A DNA stretch of 16,253 bases from Nitrospirae bacterium RIFCSPLOW2_12_42_9 (GCA_001805205.1 MHER01000127.1:5467-21719), one strand, 5' to 3'; positions 1 through 8,656 are shown, numbered from the stretch's first letter. A program made the numbers and translations. The notes: generated by a model from the letters alone, not told the origin.

Positions 1-378
1 GGGCCTGGTTCAGGTCATGGAAAGACTTCAGCAAAAGGACACAAGGGACAGCTTGCACGCTCAGGTGGTGGTAAAGGCCCTGGTTTTGAAGGTGGTCAGA
101 TGCCGCTCCAGCGCAGACTCATAAAGAGAGGTTTTAAAAACCTCTTTAAAAAGGAGTTTCAGATTGTCAATCTTGATACCCTTGAGAAATTCTTTAGTGA
201 TGGGGAGACAGTTAATCCGGAGACCCTGAAGGAAAAAGGGTTAATCAGTAAGACAACGGATGTTAAGATATTGTCGAGGGGATTGATCAATAAACCTTTA
301 ATGATAAAGGCAAACAGATTCAGTAAAGGTGCGATTGAAAAGATCCGGCAGGCAGGTGGTAAGGCAGAGGTAATATAA
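1..378 (+). CDS. rplO: 50S ribosomal protein L15 (5' end missing)
   Basis: L15 is a large-subunit protein that joins late in 50S assembly and contacts 23S rRNA. The reading frame is open from base 1. The visible 125 residues begin in the glycine/lysine-rich N-terminal tail ([17 protein letters not shown]) and continue through the family signature [18 protein letters not shown] into the globular C-terminal domain, ending in QAGGKAEVI. About 20 N-terminal residues lie upstream of the window, judging from the family length of roughly 145. The stop codon (376-378) is directly followed by the TTG start of secY, as expected in an spc-type operon. An ATG at 100 is internal (the M of GGQMPL) and is not the start. 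Confidence 0.96.
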   Translation, partial: GPGSGHGKTSAKGHKGQLARSGGGKGPGFEGGQMPLQRRLIKRGFKNLFKKEFQIVNLDTLEKFFSDGETVNPETLKEKGLISKTTDVKILSRGLINKPLMIKANRFSKGAIEKIRQAGGKAEVI

Positions 379-1698
379 TTGTTTGACAGATTAGTCACCA
401 GTATACAGAATGTTTTCAAGATTGAAGAATTAAGAAACAGAATCCTGTTTACATTGGGTTTATTAGCCATATACCGGCTTGGTGCGCATACACCCACGCC
501 CGGTATTGACGGAGAGGCATTAAGCCAGTTCCTCAGGGAAAAAGGCGGGGCACTGATGGGATTCTTCGATATTTTTTCAGGGGGCGCCCTCTCAAAACTA
601 TCCATATTTGCACTCGGCATAATGCCATACATATCCGCGTCAATTATTCTTCAGTTACTTACTGTTGTAATACCGACTCTGGCTAACCTTGCAAAAGAAG
701 GGGAAAGCGGCCGCAGGAAGATCATGCAGTATACGAGATACGGGACTGTACTTATTGGCCTTGTTCAGTCTTTTGGTATAGCAATGGGGCTTGAAGGGAT
801 GCAGAATGGTATGTTTGTCCAGTCACCGGGATGGGCATTCCGTATTATGACCGCACTGACCCTGACAACCGGAACTATATTCGTAATGTGGCTTGGAGAG
901 CAGATTACAGAGCGGGGTATTGGTAACGGGATTTCTGTAATAATATTTGCAGGTATTGTTGCAGGTGTACCGGGCGCTATAGTAAATACATTCAGATTAT
1001 TTAATGCAGGTCAGATTGGCACATTGATAGTGATTGTTGTTATAATAATGATCTTTATAGTAACTGCTGCTGTTGTGTATATAGAAAGTGCAAGGCGAAA
1101 GATACCTGTTCAATATGCCAAACGTGTTGTAGGCCGGAAGGTTTATGGCGGTCAAAGTACGCATATACCTCTTAAATTAAACACAGCCGGGGTAATTCCT
1201 CCTATATTCGCATCTTCCCTGTTAGCTTTTCCGGCTACCATCGGGGGATTTCTGGGAGAAAAGGTTCCATGGGTTAATGCCATTGCAACCCAGTTTGGTC
1301 CGGGTTCATTTCTCCATACTTTTCTATATGGTGCCCTGATAATATTTTTCTGCTATTTCTATACGGCCGTTGTCTTAAATCCGGTTGATATAGCAGACAA
1401 CATGAAAAAATATGGAGGATTTATCCCGGGGATAAGGCCCGGTCAGCGTACATCAGATTATATATACAGGGTTATGTCGAGGATAACATTTGTAGGTGCT
1501 GTATATCTTACTGCTATTTCAATACTCCCTGAATTGCTGGTTGTTTATGCAAAAGTCCCGTTTTATTTTGGCGGAACTTCCCTTCTTATAGTTATTGTTG
1601 TTGCAATGGATACTGCACAACAAATAGAGACACATATGATAAGCAGGCATTATGAGGGATTTCTTAAAAAAGGCCGCGTTAAAGGGACAGCCTTTTAG
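379..1698 (+). CDS. secY: Preprotein translocase subunit SecY
   Basis: SecY is the channel of the Sec translocon in the inner membrane and works with SecE, SecG and SecA or the ribosome. The 439-residue length is typical. Ten hydrophobic segments can be followed. The plug region lies around residues 63-82 (DIFSGGALSKLSIFALGIMP). The cytoplasmic C4 loop lies around 238-268 (SARRKIPVQYAKR) and the C5 loop around 345-361 (YGGFIPGIRPGQRTSDY), with the conserved arginine used for SecA and ribosome contact. The start is TTG immediately after the rplO stop, with AGAGG at 366-370 eight bases upstream. The product begins MFDRLVTSIQNVFKIEELRNR, as SecY usually does, which supports this start. Confidence 0.98.
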   Translation: MFDRLVTSIQNVFKIEELRNRILFTLGLLAIYRLGAHTPTPGIDGEALSQFLREKGGALMGFFDIFSGGALSKLSIFALGIMPYISASIILQLLTVVIPTLANLAKEGESGRRKIMQYTRYGTVLIGLVQSFGIAMGLEGMQNGMFVQSPGWAFRIMTALTLTTGTIFVMWLGEQITERGIGNGISVIIFAGIVAGVPGAIVNTFRLFNAGQIGTLIVIVVIIMIFIVTAAVVYIESARRKIPVQYAKRVVGRKVYGGQSTHIPLKLNTAGVIPPIFASSLLAFPATIGGFLGEKVPWVNAIATQFGPGSFLHTFLYGALIIFFCYFYTAVVLNPVDIADNMKKYGGFIPGIRPGQRTSDYIYRVMSRITFVGAVYLTAISILPELLVVYAKVPFYFGGTSLLIVIVVAMDTAQQIETHMISRHYEGFLKKGRVKGTAF

Positions 1699-1715
1699 GA
1701 TTAAAAGAAAAAATT

Positions 1716-2354
1716 ATGCGTTTGATTATGTTAGGTGCCCCCGGAGCAGGGAAGGGGACACAGGCAAAAAAACTCTCTGATAAGTATAATATACCAAAGA
1801 TCTCAACCGGAGATATTTTACGTGAGGCTGTACAGCAGGGGACTGAACTTGGAATAAAGGCCAGGACATTCATGGACAGCGGACAACTAGTACCTGATGA
1901 TGTTGTAATAGGTATAGTCGAAGACAGATTGAAGTGGGATGACTGCAGGAATGGTTGGATTCTGGATGGGTTTCCCAGGACTTTGCAACAGGCGTATGCA
2001 CTGGACAGGATGCTGGAGAGGATAAAGATGTCTGTTGATTATGTATTTAATCTTGAAGTGGATGAGGATGAGATAATAAAAAGACTCAGCGGCCGTCGGA
2101 GCTGCGAGAGCTGCCAGACTGCGTATCATATACACTTCAATTTACCAAAGAAAAAAGGAATCTGCAACTCATGCGGAGGGAGACTAATTCAACGGAGTGA
2201 TGACAGGGAAGAAACGGTCAGCGAAAGATTAAAGGTATATAAAGAAAGGACAGAGCCGCTGATTAATTACTATATGGAGCAGGGATTGTTGAAGAAGATA
2301 GATTCTAATGAGGATATTAATAAGATATTTGAGAAAATATGTTCTTATATGTAA
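1716..2354 (+). CDS. adk: Adenylate kinase with zinc-type LID domain
   Basis: Adenylate kinase catalyses ATP + AMP = 2 ADP in the cytoplasm. The 212-residue protein has the P-loop GAPGAGKGT (7-15), the AMP-site TGDILR (31-36) and DGFPRT (84-89), and the LID after GRR (126-128). The LID carries four cysteines, C130/C133 and C150/C153, in two CxxC pairs. This is the structural zinc-binding LID known from Bacillus-type enzymes, unlike the zinc-free LID of E. coli. The gene follows secY by 17 bp with only a weak Shine-Dalgarno sequence (AGGA near 1697), and its stop abuts the map reading frame. Both facts suggest cotranscription and perhaps coupled translation. Confidence 0.97.
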   Translation: MRLIMLGAPGAGKGTQAKKLSDKYNIPKISTGDILREAVQQGTELGIKARTFMDSGQLVPDDVVIGIVEDRLKWDDCRNGWILDGFPRTLQQAYALDRMLERIKMSVDYVFNLEVDEDEIIKRLSGRRSCESCQTAYHIHFNLPKKKGICNSCGGRLIQRSDDREETVSERLKVYKERTEPLINYYMEQGLLKKIDSNEDINKIFEKICSYM

Positions 2355-2363
2355 ATGTTTTCA

Positions 2364-3110
2364 ATGATTATTCTTAAATCCTCTCAGGAGATAGAAAGGA
2401 TCAGGACTGCAGGGGCTGTAGTAGCCGGGGCATTAGAGGAATTAAAAAAGAGGATTTACCCTGGAATTACAACAAGGGAACTGGACAAAAGGGCAGAAGA
2501 GTTCCTGATTAAAAAGGGTGGAACGCCGGCATTTAAAGGATATAAGGGTTATCCTGACACAATATGCATATCAATAAATGAAGAGGTGGTTCATGGTATT
2601 CCATCAGAGCGGAAGTTGACAGAAGGGGATATAGTCAGCATAGATATCGGTGTTTTATTAGATGGATATTATGGTGATGCAGCTATAACATTACCTGTTG
2701 GCAGAATAAGCAGCCAGGCTAAACATTTACTTGAAGTTACGGAGGCATCACTGTATAAAGCAATTGATATATCAGTAATTGGCAAAAGGGTGTCTGACAT
2801 ATCTAATACAATACAATGTTATGTGGAAGGTGCCGGATATTCGGTTGTCAGAGATTTTGTCGGGCATGGTATCGGGAGATCCCTGCATGAGGAACCACCT
2901 GTGCCAAATTACGGTGAACCCGGAAAAGGGCCCCGGCTTAAAGCAGGAATGGTTTTAGCGATTGAACCAATGGTTAATATGGGCGGTCATGAACTTATTA
3001 TACTGGAAAATGGCTGGACTACTGTAACAAAGGATGGGAGCCTGTCTGCACACTTTGAGCATACAGTAGTAATTACAGAAAATGGCCCTTTAATTTTAAC
3101 TATGCTATAA
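2364..3110 (+). CDS. map: Methionine aminopeptidase, type I
   Basis: Map removes the initiator methionine from nascent proteins. All five dimetal ligands are visible. Counted from the upstream ATG at 2355 they are D97 (SIDIG), D108 (YYGDAA), H171 (FVGHGIG), E204 (AIEPMV) and E235 (FEHTVV), with the substrate-side H80 in EEVVHGIP. It is a short type I form with no N-terminal zinc or SH3 extension. Two starts are possible: ATG 2355, directly after the adk stop (251 aa), and ATG 2364 (248 aa). I prefer 2364 because its product begins MIILKSSQEIERIRTAG, the usual N-terminus of the family. Neither has a good Shine-Dalgarno sequence, so translation probably depends on coupling to adk. The stop overlaps a promoter-like TATAAT. 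Confidence 0.96.
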   Translation: MIILKSSQEIERIRTAGAVVAGALEELKKRIYPGITTRELDKRAEEFLIKKGGTPAFKGYKGYPDTICISINEEVVHGIPSERKLTEGDIVSIDIGVLLDGYYGDAAITLPVGRISSQAKHLLEVTEASLYKAIDISVIGKRVSDISNTIQCYVEGAGYSVVRDFVGHGIGRSLHEEPPVPNYGEPGKGPRLKAGMVLAIEPMVNMGGHELIILENGWTTVTKDGSLSAHFEHTVVITENGPLILTML

Positions 3111-3111
3111 T
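3101..3111 (+). promoter_or_regulatory. Candidate extended -10 promoter for infA
   Basis: TATGCTATAAT at the very end of map contains a perfect extended -10 element: TG, one base, then TATAAT at 3106-3111. There is no convincing -35 hexamer 16-18 bp upstream, as is allowed for extended -10 promoters. Transcription would start near 3118, about 26 bases before infA. This could give infA, rpmJ and the downstream alpha operon a second promoter. The TATAA also encodes the end of map, so chance is possible. Confidence 0.4.
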
Positions 3112-3143
3112 AGCAAATTAAAATTAATGGCAAGAAAATAAAA

Positions 3144-3362
3144 ATGGCAAAGGAAGAATCTATAGAGGTACAGGGCACAATTATTGAGACTTTACCCAAT
3201 GCAATGTTCATGGTGGAATTGGACAATGGACACAAGGTACTTGCACATATCTCCGGAAAGATGAGGATGCATTTTATAAAGATATTGCCGGGAGATAAGG
3301 TGACAATGGAGCTATCCCCGTATGATCTGTCAAGGGGTAGGATTACATACAGGTTTAAATAA
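3144..3362 (+). CDS. infA: Translation initiation factor IF-1
   Basis: IF-1 binds the A site of the 30S subunit and assists IF-2 and IF-3 in start selection. The 72-residue protein is exactly the usual length, a single S1-type OB fold. Recognisable blocks are [36 protein letters not shown] and the C-terminal [16 protein letters not shown]. It sits between map and rpmJ, as in many spc/alpha operons outside the gammaproteobacteria. The Shine-Dalgarno sequence is poor (GCAAG and A-rich sequence upstream), and a five-codon frame MARK-stop (3127-3141) ends 2 bases before the start. Confidence 0.98.
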   Translation: MAKEESIEVQGTIIETLPNAMFMVELDNGHKVLAHISGKMRMHFIKILPGDKVTMELSPYDLSRGRITYRFK

Positions 3363-3383
3363 GCATTAAACAGGGGTTGATAA

Positions 3384-3497
3384 ATGAAAGTCAGGTCGTC
3401 GGTAAAGAAGATGTGTCTTAAATGTAAGATTATAAGGCGAAGAGGTGTTTTACGGGTTACCTGTGCTAATCCAAGACATAAACAACGCCAGGGATAA
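3384..3497 (+). CDS. rpmJ: 50S ribosomal protein L36, zinc-binding form
   Basis: L36 is the smallest 50S protein and binds 23S rRNA through a zinc ribbon. Translation from ATG 3384 gives 37 residues, [37 protein letters not shown]. The ligand set is C11, C14, C27 and H32, the zinc-binding (C+) form. A clear Shine-Dalgarno sequence, AGGGG, lies at 3372-3376. The gene is 21 bp after infA and 29 bp before rpsM, its canonical place. Confidence 0.97.
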   Translation: MKVRSSVKKMCLKCKIIRRRGVLRVTCANPRHKQRQG

Positions 3498-3526
3498 AAT
3501 ATTCATAGAAAAGAGGGGAAGATAAA

Positions 3527-3895
3527 GTGGCAAGAATTGAAGGTGTAGACCTGCCGGGTAATAAGAGGATCGAAGTCGGTCTGACTTACCTCTATGGTAT
3601 TGGACGGAAGTCATCGAAAAAGATCCTTACAGAAACCAAAATAGATTTTGACAAGAAGGTCAAGGACCTTACAGATGAAGAGGTTGTAAAGATCAGAGAA
3701 GTTATAGAAAAGAATTTCCAGGTTGAAGGTGACCTCAGACGTAAGGTGTCAATGAGTATAAAAAGATTGATGGATATCGGAAGCTATCGGGGGCTGCGTC
3801 ACAGAAGATCTCTCCCTGTCAGAGGGCAAAGGACAAGAACAAATTCGAGAACAAGGAAAGGTCCGAGACGTGCAATTGGAACAAAAAAGAAATAA
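3527..3895 (+). CDS. rpsM: 30S ribosomal protein S13
   Basis: S13 sits in the head of the 30S subunit and contacts P-site tRNA and the B1 intersubunit bridges. The 122 residues show the N-terminal [26 protein letters not shown] block, the helix-two-turn-helix region, and the basic C-terminal tail with [22 protein letters not shown]. The start is GTG, supported by the strong GAGGGGA at 3513-3519 and by the family N-terminus MARI. It begins the alpha-operon part of the cluster. Confidence 0.98.
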   Translation: MARIEGVDLPGNKRIEVGLTYLYGIGRKSSKKILTETKIDFDKKVKDLTDEEVVKIREVIEKNFQVEGDLRRKVSMSIKRLMDIGSYRGLRHRRSLPVRGQRTRTNSRTRKGPRRAIGTKKK

Positions 3896-3913
3896 TTAAT
3901 TAAAGAGGGGTTG

Positions 3914-4297
3914 ATGGCAAAAAAGACTTCAAAACGTAAAGAGAAAAAGAATATCCAGATAGGGGTTGCTCATGTCCAGGCATCGTTCAATAACACGATT
4001 GTTACCATTACAGATATGAATGGTAATGTGATATCATGGGGCAGTTCCGGATCAGAAGGTTTTAAAGGTTCCAGGAAAAGCACACCATTTGCTGCACAAA
4101 AGGCTGCAGAGTCAGCAGCAAAGAAGGGGATGGAACATGGATTGAGGCAGATCGATGTTCATGTAAATGGACCGGGCGCCGGAAGGGAATCGGCTATAAG
4201 GGCACTTCAGGCGGCTGGATTAAAGATTAATGCTATTAAAGATGTAACACCAATTCCTCATAACGGGTGCAGGCCGCCAAAGAGGAGAAGGGTGTAG
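3914..4297 (+). CDS. rpsK: 30S ribosomal protein S11
   Basis: S11 lies on the 30S platform near the mRNA exit and binds 16S rRNA with S6 and S18. The 127 residues have a lysine-rich N-terminus, the core [20 protein letters not shown], and the conserved end [18 protein letters not shown] immediately upstream (3911) could also serve as a start, but ATG 3914 gives the usual MAKK N-terminus. The Shine-Dalgarno sequence AGAGGGG (3904-3910) is unusually close to either start. In most genomes rpsD follows within a few bases to tens of bases. Here a 173-bp spacer with an inverted-repeat element intervenes. Confidence 0.97.
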   Translation: MAKKTSKRKEKKNIQIGVAHVQASFNNTIVTITDMNGNVISWGSSGSEGFKGSRKSTPFAAQKAAESAAKKGMEHGLRQIDVHVNGPGAGRESAIRALQAAGLKINAIKDVTPIPHNGCRPPKRRRV

Positions 4298-4330
4298 GAG
4301 ATGGAATCATAAAAAGTACCGACAGTAGGC

Positions 4331-4450
4331 GGCTTTGTAAAAAGCTCCGTATGCAAGGCGCGCAAATTCTGAGGAATGAGGCGTACTTATGGTTACGCCG
4401 CAATGACGAAGGATGCAGCGCAACGCCGCAGATGGACTTTTTACAAAGCC
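4331..4450. mobile_element. MITE-like inverted-repeat element between rpsK and rpsD
   Basis: The 120-bp segment starts with GGCTTTGTAAAAAG (4331-4344) and ends with its exact reverse complement CTTTTTACAAAGCC (4437-4450). Inside are a second, imperfect inverted repeat (TGCAAGGCGCGC against GCGCAACGCCGCA) and a central perfect pair, GGCGTA (4380-4385) and TACGCC (4394-4399), around an 8-base loop. The whole unit can therefore fold as one long interrupted hairpin on either strand. A TA dinucleotide near each end (4326-4327 and 4455-4456) might be a target duplication, but this is weak. It codes for no recognisable protein. From memory, related repeats with CTTTTTAC-type ends are dispersed in some deltaproteobacterial and Nitrospirota genomes; I could not check this. 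There is no terminal T-run outside the stem, so it does not look like an intrinsic terminator. Confidence 0.75.
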
Positions 4451-4455
4451 TTCAT

Positions 4456-4466
4456 AGGGGGGAGGA
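4456..4466 (+). promoter_or_regulatory. Shine-Dalgarno sequence of rpsD
   Basis: AGGGGGGAGGA, with GGAGG at 4461-4465, lies 5 bases upstream of the TTG codon at 4471. It decides the TTG start of rpsD and lies just outside the right end of the inverted-repeat element, so the element leaves the ribosome-binding site intact. Confidence 0.85.
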
Positions 4467-4470
4467 TTAA

Positions 4471-5103
4471 TTGGCAAGGTATATAGGTCCTGTTTGCAGG
4501 ATATGCAGAAGAGCGGGGATGAAGCTAATTTTAAAAGGCAACCGTTGCCTTACTGAGAAGTGTGCTTTTGAGAGGAGAGGGTATCCACCCGGACTTCACG
4601 GACAACCGTCCAGGTCTCCCAAGCCAACTGAGTATTCTGTTCAGCTGCGTGAAAAGCAGAAGGTAAAACAGATATACGGGCTCCTTGAGAGGCAGTTCAG
4701 GGGTTACTTCAGAAAGGCGTCAAAGAAAAAGGGTATTACCGGAGAGATACTACTCCAGATGTTAGAGAGAAGATTAGACAATGTAGTATATAAGGCCGGC
4801 TTTGCAAGGTCAGGCAGAGAGGCACGCCAGATGGTGCGTCATGGCCATTTTACAGTTAACGGAAAAAGGGTCAACCTCCCGTCATATTTAATTAAAGAGG
4901 GTCAGACTATTGAGGTACTTGATAGATGCCGGGAGATCCCGATGATTAAGGAAGCCATGGAAAATATTGAGAACAAGATTATCCCATCATGGATCGAAGT
5001 TGAAAAGGATAATTTTAGAGCAAAGGTTGTAGGTCTTCCAACGAGGGAAGAGATATCATTGCCGATCAGCGAACAACTTATTGTTGAGCTCTACTCCAAG
5101 TAA
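4471..5103 (+). CDS. rpsD: 30S ribosomal protein S4, zinc-binding form
   Basis: S4 is a primary 16S rRNA-binding protein that nucleates assembly of the 30S body. In several bacteria it is also a translational autoregulator of its own operon. The 210 residues have four N-terminal cysteines (C9, C12, C26, C31), the zinc-binding S4 type. These are followed by the PPGLHG motif, the S4 RNA-binding domain ([15 protein letters not shown], about 97-160) and the C-terminal [10 protein letters not shown]. The start is TTG with a strong Shine-Dalgarno sequence, and the N-terminus [10 protein letters not shown] matches the family. The gene lies downstream of the inverted-repeat element. Confidence 0.98.
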   Translation: MARYIGPVCRICRRAGMKLILKGNRCLTEKCAFERRGYPPGLHGQPSRSPKPTEYSVQLREKQKVKQIYGLLERQFRGYFRKASKKKGITGEILLQMLERRLDNVVYKAGFARSGREARQMVRHGHFTVNGKRVNLPSYLIKEGQTIEVLDRCREIPMIKEAMENIENKIIPSWIEVEKDNFRAKVVGLPTREEISLPISEQLIVELYSK

Positions 5104-5153
5104 GAATCAGGAATTTGAAGTATATATTAACGAAGGAATTTAATTATATATAT

Positions 5154-5186
5154 TGTTCCCTTAGGGGACATGGCACTTTGAGGGGG
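5154..5186 (+). promoter_or_regulatory. Possible alternative RNA pairing in the rpoA leader
   Basis: GTTCCC (5155-5160) can pair with GGGGAC (5164-5169) around a TTA loop to make a small hairpin, extended by T5154-A5170. The same pyrimidine run (5156-5162, TTCCCTT) can instead pair, with G-U pairs, with GAGGGGG (5180-5186), which is the Shine-Dalgarno region of rpoA. The two pairings exclude each other, so a switch is imaginable. Both helices are short and no ligand is known. Confidence 0.25.
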
Positions 5187-5191
5187 AGCTT

Positions 5192-6217
5192 ATGATAGTT
5201 AAGATTAAAGATTTTCAGATTCCAAAGAAGTTAGAGGTTGATGATACATCATTAACCCATACCTATGGTAAGTTTATTGCTGAACCATTCGAGAGGGGGT
5301 TCGGTGCTACCATTGGTAATTCTATAAGAAGGGTCTTGCTTTCATTAATTACAGGTGCGGCAGTAACATCATTGAAGATAGATGGTGTGTTGCATGAGTT
5401 TTCAACCATTCCATCTGTAAAAGAAGATGTGACAGATATAATACTGAATATAAAGAGTTTGAGGATTAAGTTATATACCGACAAACCAAAGACAATATAT
5501 ATACAGAAAAAGGGTCCCGGTGCTGCATTGGGGAGTGATATTATACATGATGCCGATGTGGAGATCCTGACCCCTGATCTTGTTATTGCTACTCTCGAAA
5601 AAGAGGCAAAACTGGATATTGAAATGACTGTGAAACTGGGAAGGGGTTATGTTATAGCAGAGCATAATAAAGAGGATGGATTACCTATCGGTGTTATCCC
5701 TGTAGACTCTATTTTTTCTCCTGTTCAGCGGGTTAATTTCAGGGTTGAAAATGCAAGGGTGGGGAGAAGGACAGATTTTGACAGGCTAATTCTGGAGGTC
5801 TGGACTGACGGGAGTATGCCTCCTGAAGAAGCAGTATCAAATGCTGCCATTATTTTAAAGGATCATTTAAATATATTCATCACATCTGAAGAGGTAAATG
5901 ATGATGATGATGATGAACCTTTTGAGATTGCTTCATCTGAGAACAGTGTAGTAAGTGATAAAAGTCAGGAAGAAATAAACAAGAATCTGACGAAAAACGT
6001 GGAAGAATTGGAATTATCCGTAAGATCTGCAAACTGTCTCAAAAACGCAAAGATATTCACAATTGCCGACCTCGTGCAGAGGTCAGAGACTGAGATGCTC
6101 GAGACGAAAAATTTTGGCAGGAAGTCTCTGAATGAAATTAAGGCACTGCTGAATGGGATGGGTTTAAACTTTGGTATGAAAATTGATAGTCTTGATAAAG
6201 ATAACGAGAGGCAATAA
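5192..6217 (+). CDS. rpoA: DNA-directed RNA polymerase subunit alpha
   Basis: Alpha forms the dimer on which beta and beta' assemble, and its C-terminal domain binds UP elements and activators. The 341 residues divide into an N-terminal dimerisation domain (about 1-230, with NSIRRVLLSL at 43-52), a linker (about 231-272) and a C-terminal domain (about 273-330). DNA-binding residues of the CTD are present: R278, N281 and C282 in VRSANCLKNA, and G309, K311, S312 and E315 in NFGRKSLNEIK. The linker is about a dozen residues longer than in E. coli and has five aspartates in a row, encoded by five GAT codons. A strong Shine-Dalgarno sequence, AGGGGGAG, lies at 5181-5188. rplQ begins 2 bases after the stop codon. 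Confidence 0.98.
   Translation: MIVKIKDFQIPKKLEVDDTSLTHTYGKFIAEPFERGFGATIGNSIRRVLLSLITGAAVTSLKIDGVLHEFSTIPSVKEDVTDIILNIKSLRIKLYTDKPKTIYIQKKGPGAALGSDIIHDADVEILTPDLVIATLEKEAKLDIEMTVKLGRGYVIAEHNKEDGLPIGVIPVDSIFSPVQRVNFRVENARVGRRTDFDRLILEVWTDGSMPPEEAVSNAAIILKDHLNIFITSEEVNDDDDDEPFEIASSENSVVSDKSQEEINKNLTKNVEELELSVRSANCLKNAKIFTIADLVQRSETEMLETKNFGRKSLNEIKALLNGMGLNFGMKIDSLDKDNERQ
5900..5914 (+). repeat. Five-copy GAT microsatellite in rpoA linker
   Basis: GAT is repeated five times in frame, followed by GAA, and encodes DDDDDE in the flexible linker between the two alpha domains. Slippage would change linker length by whole residues without breaking the frame. Confidence 0.9.
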
Positions 6218-6219
6218 TA

Positions 6220-6603
6220 ATGAGACACAGAAAGGCTGGCAAACAATTAGGAAGGGACACAAAACACAGAAGATCACTATTCAGAAATCTGGTAACTTCT
6301 CTCTTTGAACATGGGAAGATAGAAACTACAATCACCAAGGCAAAGGCTATCAGACCTATCGCAGAGAGGATGATAACCATAGGGAAAAGAGGGGGACTAC
6401 ATGAACGGAGACGGGCCCTCGCCTATATAAAGAGTGAATCTGTTGTTGTCAGGTTATTTGACAGCATAGCCCCTCAATTTCATGATAAGGCAGGCGGGTA
6501 TCTTAAGATAGTCCGGACAAGGCAGCGATTGGGAGATTCAGCACCGATGGCGATCATTGAACTTATCGGTGTGAAAAAAGAGGAGAGTAAAAAGTCCTCC
6601 TGA
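6220..6603 (+). CDS. rplQ: 50S ribosomal protein L17
   Basis: L17 binds 23S rRNA near the exit tunnel. The 127 residues begin MRHRKAGKQLGRDTKHRRSL, the family signature, continue through ITKAKAIRPIAERMI, and end with RLGDSAPMAIIELIG plus a short charged tail. The Shine-Dalgarno sequence GAGAGG lies inside the last codons of rpoA, which indicates tight cotranscription. It is the last ribosomal gene of the cluster; no hairpin plus T-run follows it. Confidence 0.98.
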   Translation: MRHRKAGKQLGRDTKHRRSLFRNLVTSLFEHGKIETTITKAKAIRPIAERMITIGKRGGLHERRRALAYIKSESVVVRLFDSIAPQFHDKAGGYLKIVRTRQRLGDSAPMAIIELIGVKKEESKKSS

Positions 6604-6620
6604 AGTTTACAAACCAGGGC

Positions 6621-6648
6621 TTGTCTTTTTTAAAAAAGTGATTATCTA
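6621..6648 (+). promoter_or_regulatory. Candidate sigma70-type promoter for groESL
   Basis: TTGTCT (6621-6626) and TATCTA (6643-6648) are separated by 16 bp in the 80-bp gap between rplQ and groES. The match is moderate. The CIRCE operator (TTAGCACTC-N9-GAGTGCTAA) and a recognisable sigma32 pattern are both absent from this gap. The spacer contains the perfect palindrome CTTTTTTAAAAAAG (6625-6638). Confidence 0.35.
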
Positions 6649-6683
6649 TATTTAAATAGAAAACAAAGAAAGGAGGGTAAAAA

Positions 6684-6971
6684 ATGGCAGAAGCGACAAA
6701 AACAAATCTGAAGTTCAGGCCTTTAAAAGAAAGGGTATTTGTCAGTTATGCAGAGGAGGCAGAAAGAACCTCTGGAGGAATTTATCTCCCTGACACAGCT
6801 AAAGAGAAGCCTCAGAGGGGCAAGGTAGAGGCTGTTGGGAGTGAGGTAAAAGAGACCAAGGTTGGGGATATAATCCTCTTTGACAAATACTCAGGTTCCA
6901 AGATCAATATTGATGGGACTGATTATCTGATTCTGAAGGAAGAGGATATACTTGGCGTACTTGGCAGTTAA
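6684..6971 (+). CDS. groES: Co-chaperonin GroES
   Basis: GroES is the heptameric 10-kDa lid of the GroEL folding chamber. The 95 residues show the family start FRPLKERVFV, the mobile-loop region around EEAERTSGGIYLPDTAKEKP that binds GroEL, and the C-terminal block DYLILKEEDILGVL. A strong Shine-Dalgarno sequence, AAAGGAGGG (6669-6677), precedes the ATG. groEL follows after 29 bp, the usual operon order. It is unusual that the pair directly follows rplQ of the ribosomal cluster on the same strand. Confidence 0.98.
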   Translation: MAEATKTNLKFRPLKERVFVSYAEEAERTSGGIYLPDTAKEKPQRGKVEAVGSEVKETKVGDIILFDKYSGSKINIDGTDYLILKEEDILGVLGS

Positions 6972-7000
6972 TAATAAAATTCAAAAAGGAGGGATGTTGA

Positions 7001-8632
<1,632 letters not shown>

Positions 8633-8656
8633 TATCAATAAAAATTTCGGCACAAT

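Noticed and set aside
159..632. A 157-codon minus-strand frame opposite rplO/secY
   Set aside because: It lies wholly antisense to two unmistakable genes and its product looks like a shadow translation with no domain.
3127..3141. Five-codon frame MARK-stop just before infA
   Set aside because: It is too short to judge, and its Shine-Dalgarno sequence is no better than that of infA. It could be chance similarity to the infA start.
4267..4470. A 67-codon frame overlapping the end of rpsK and the spacer before rpsD
   Set aside because: It is a translation of the S11 tail in another frame plus the inverted-repeat element. It has no Shine-Dalgarno sequence or protein family features.
6625..6638. 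Palindrome CTTTTTTAAAAAAG as a terminator after rplQ
   Set aside because: It is only A/T with no GC stem and no loop, so it would not make a stable terminator hairpin.
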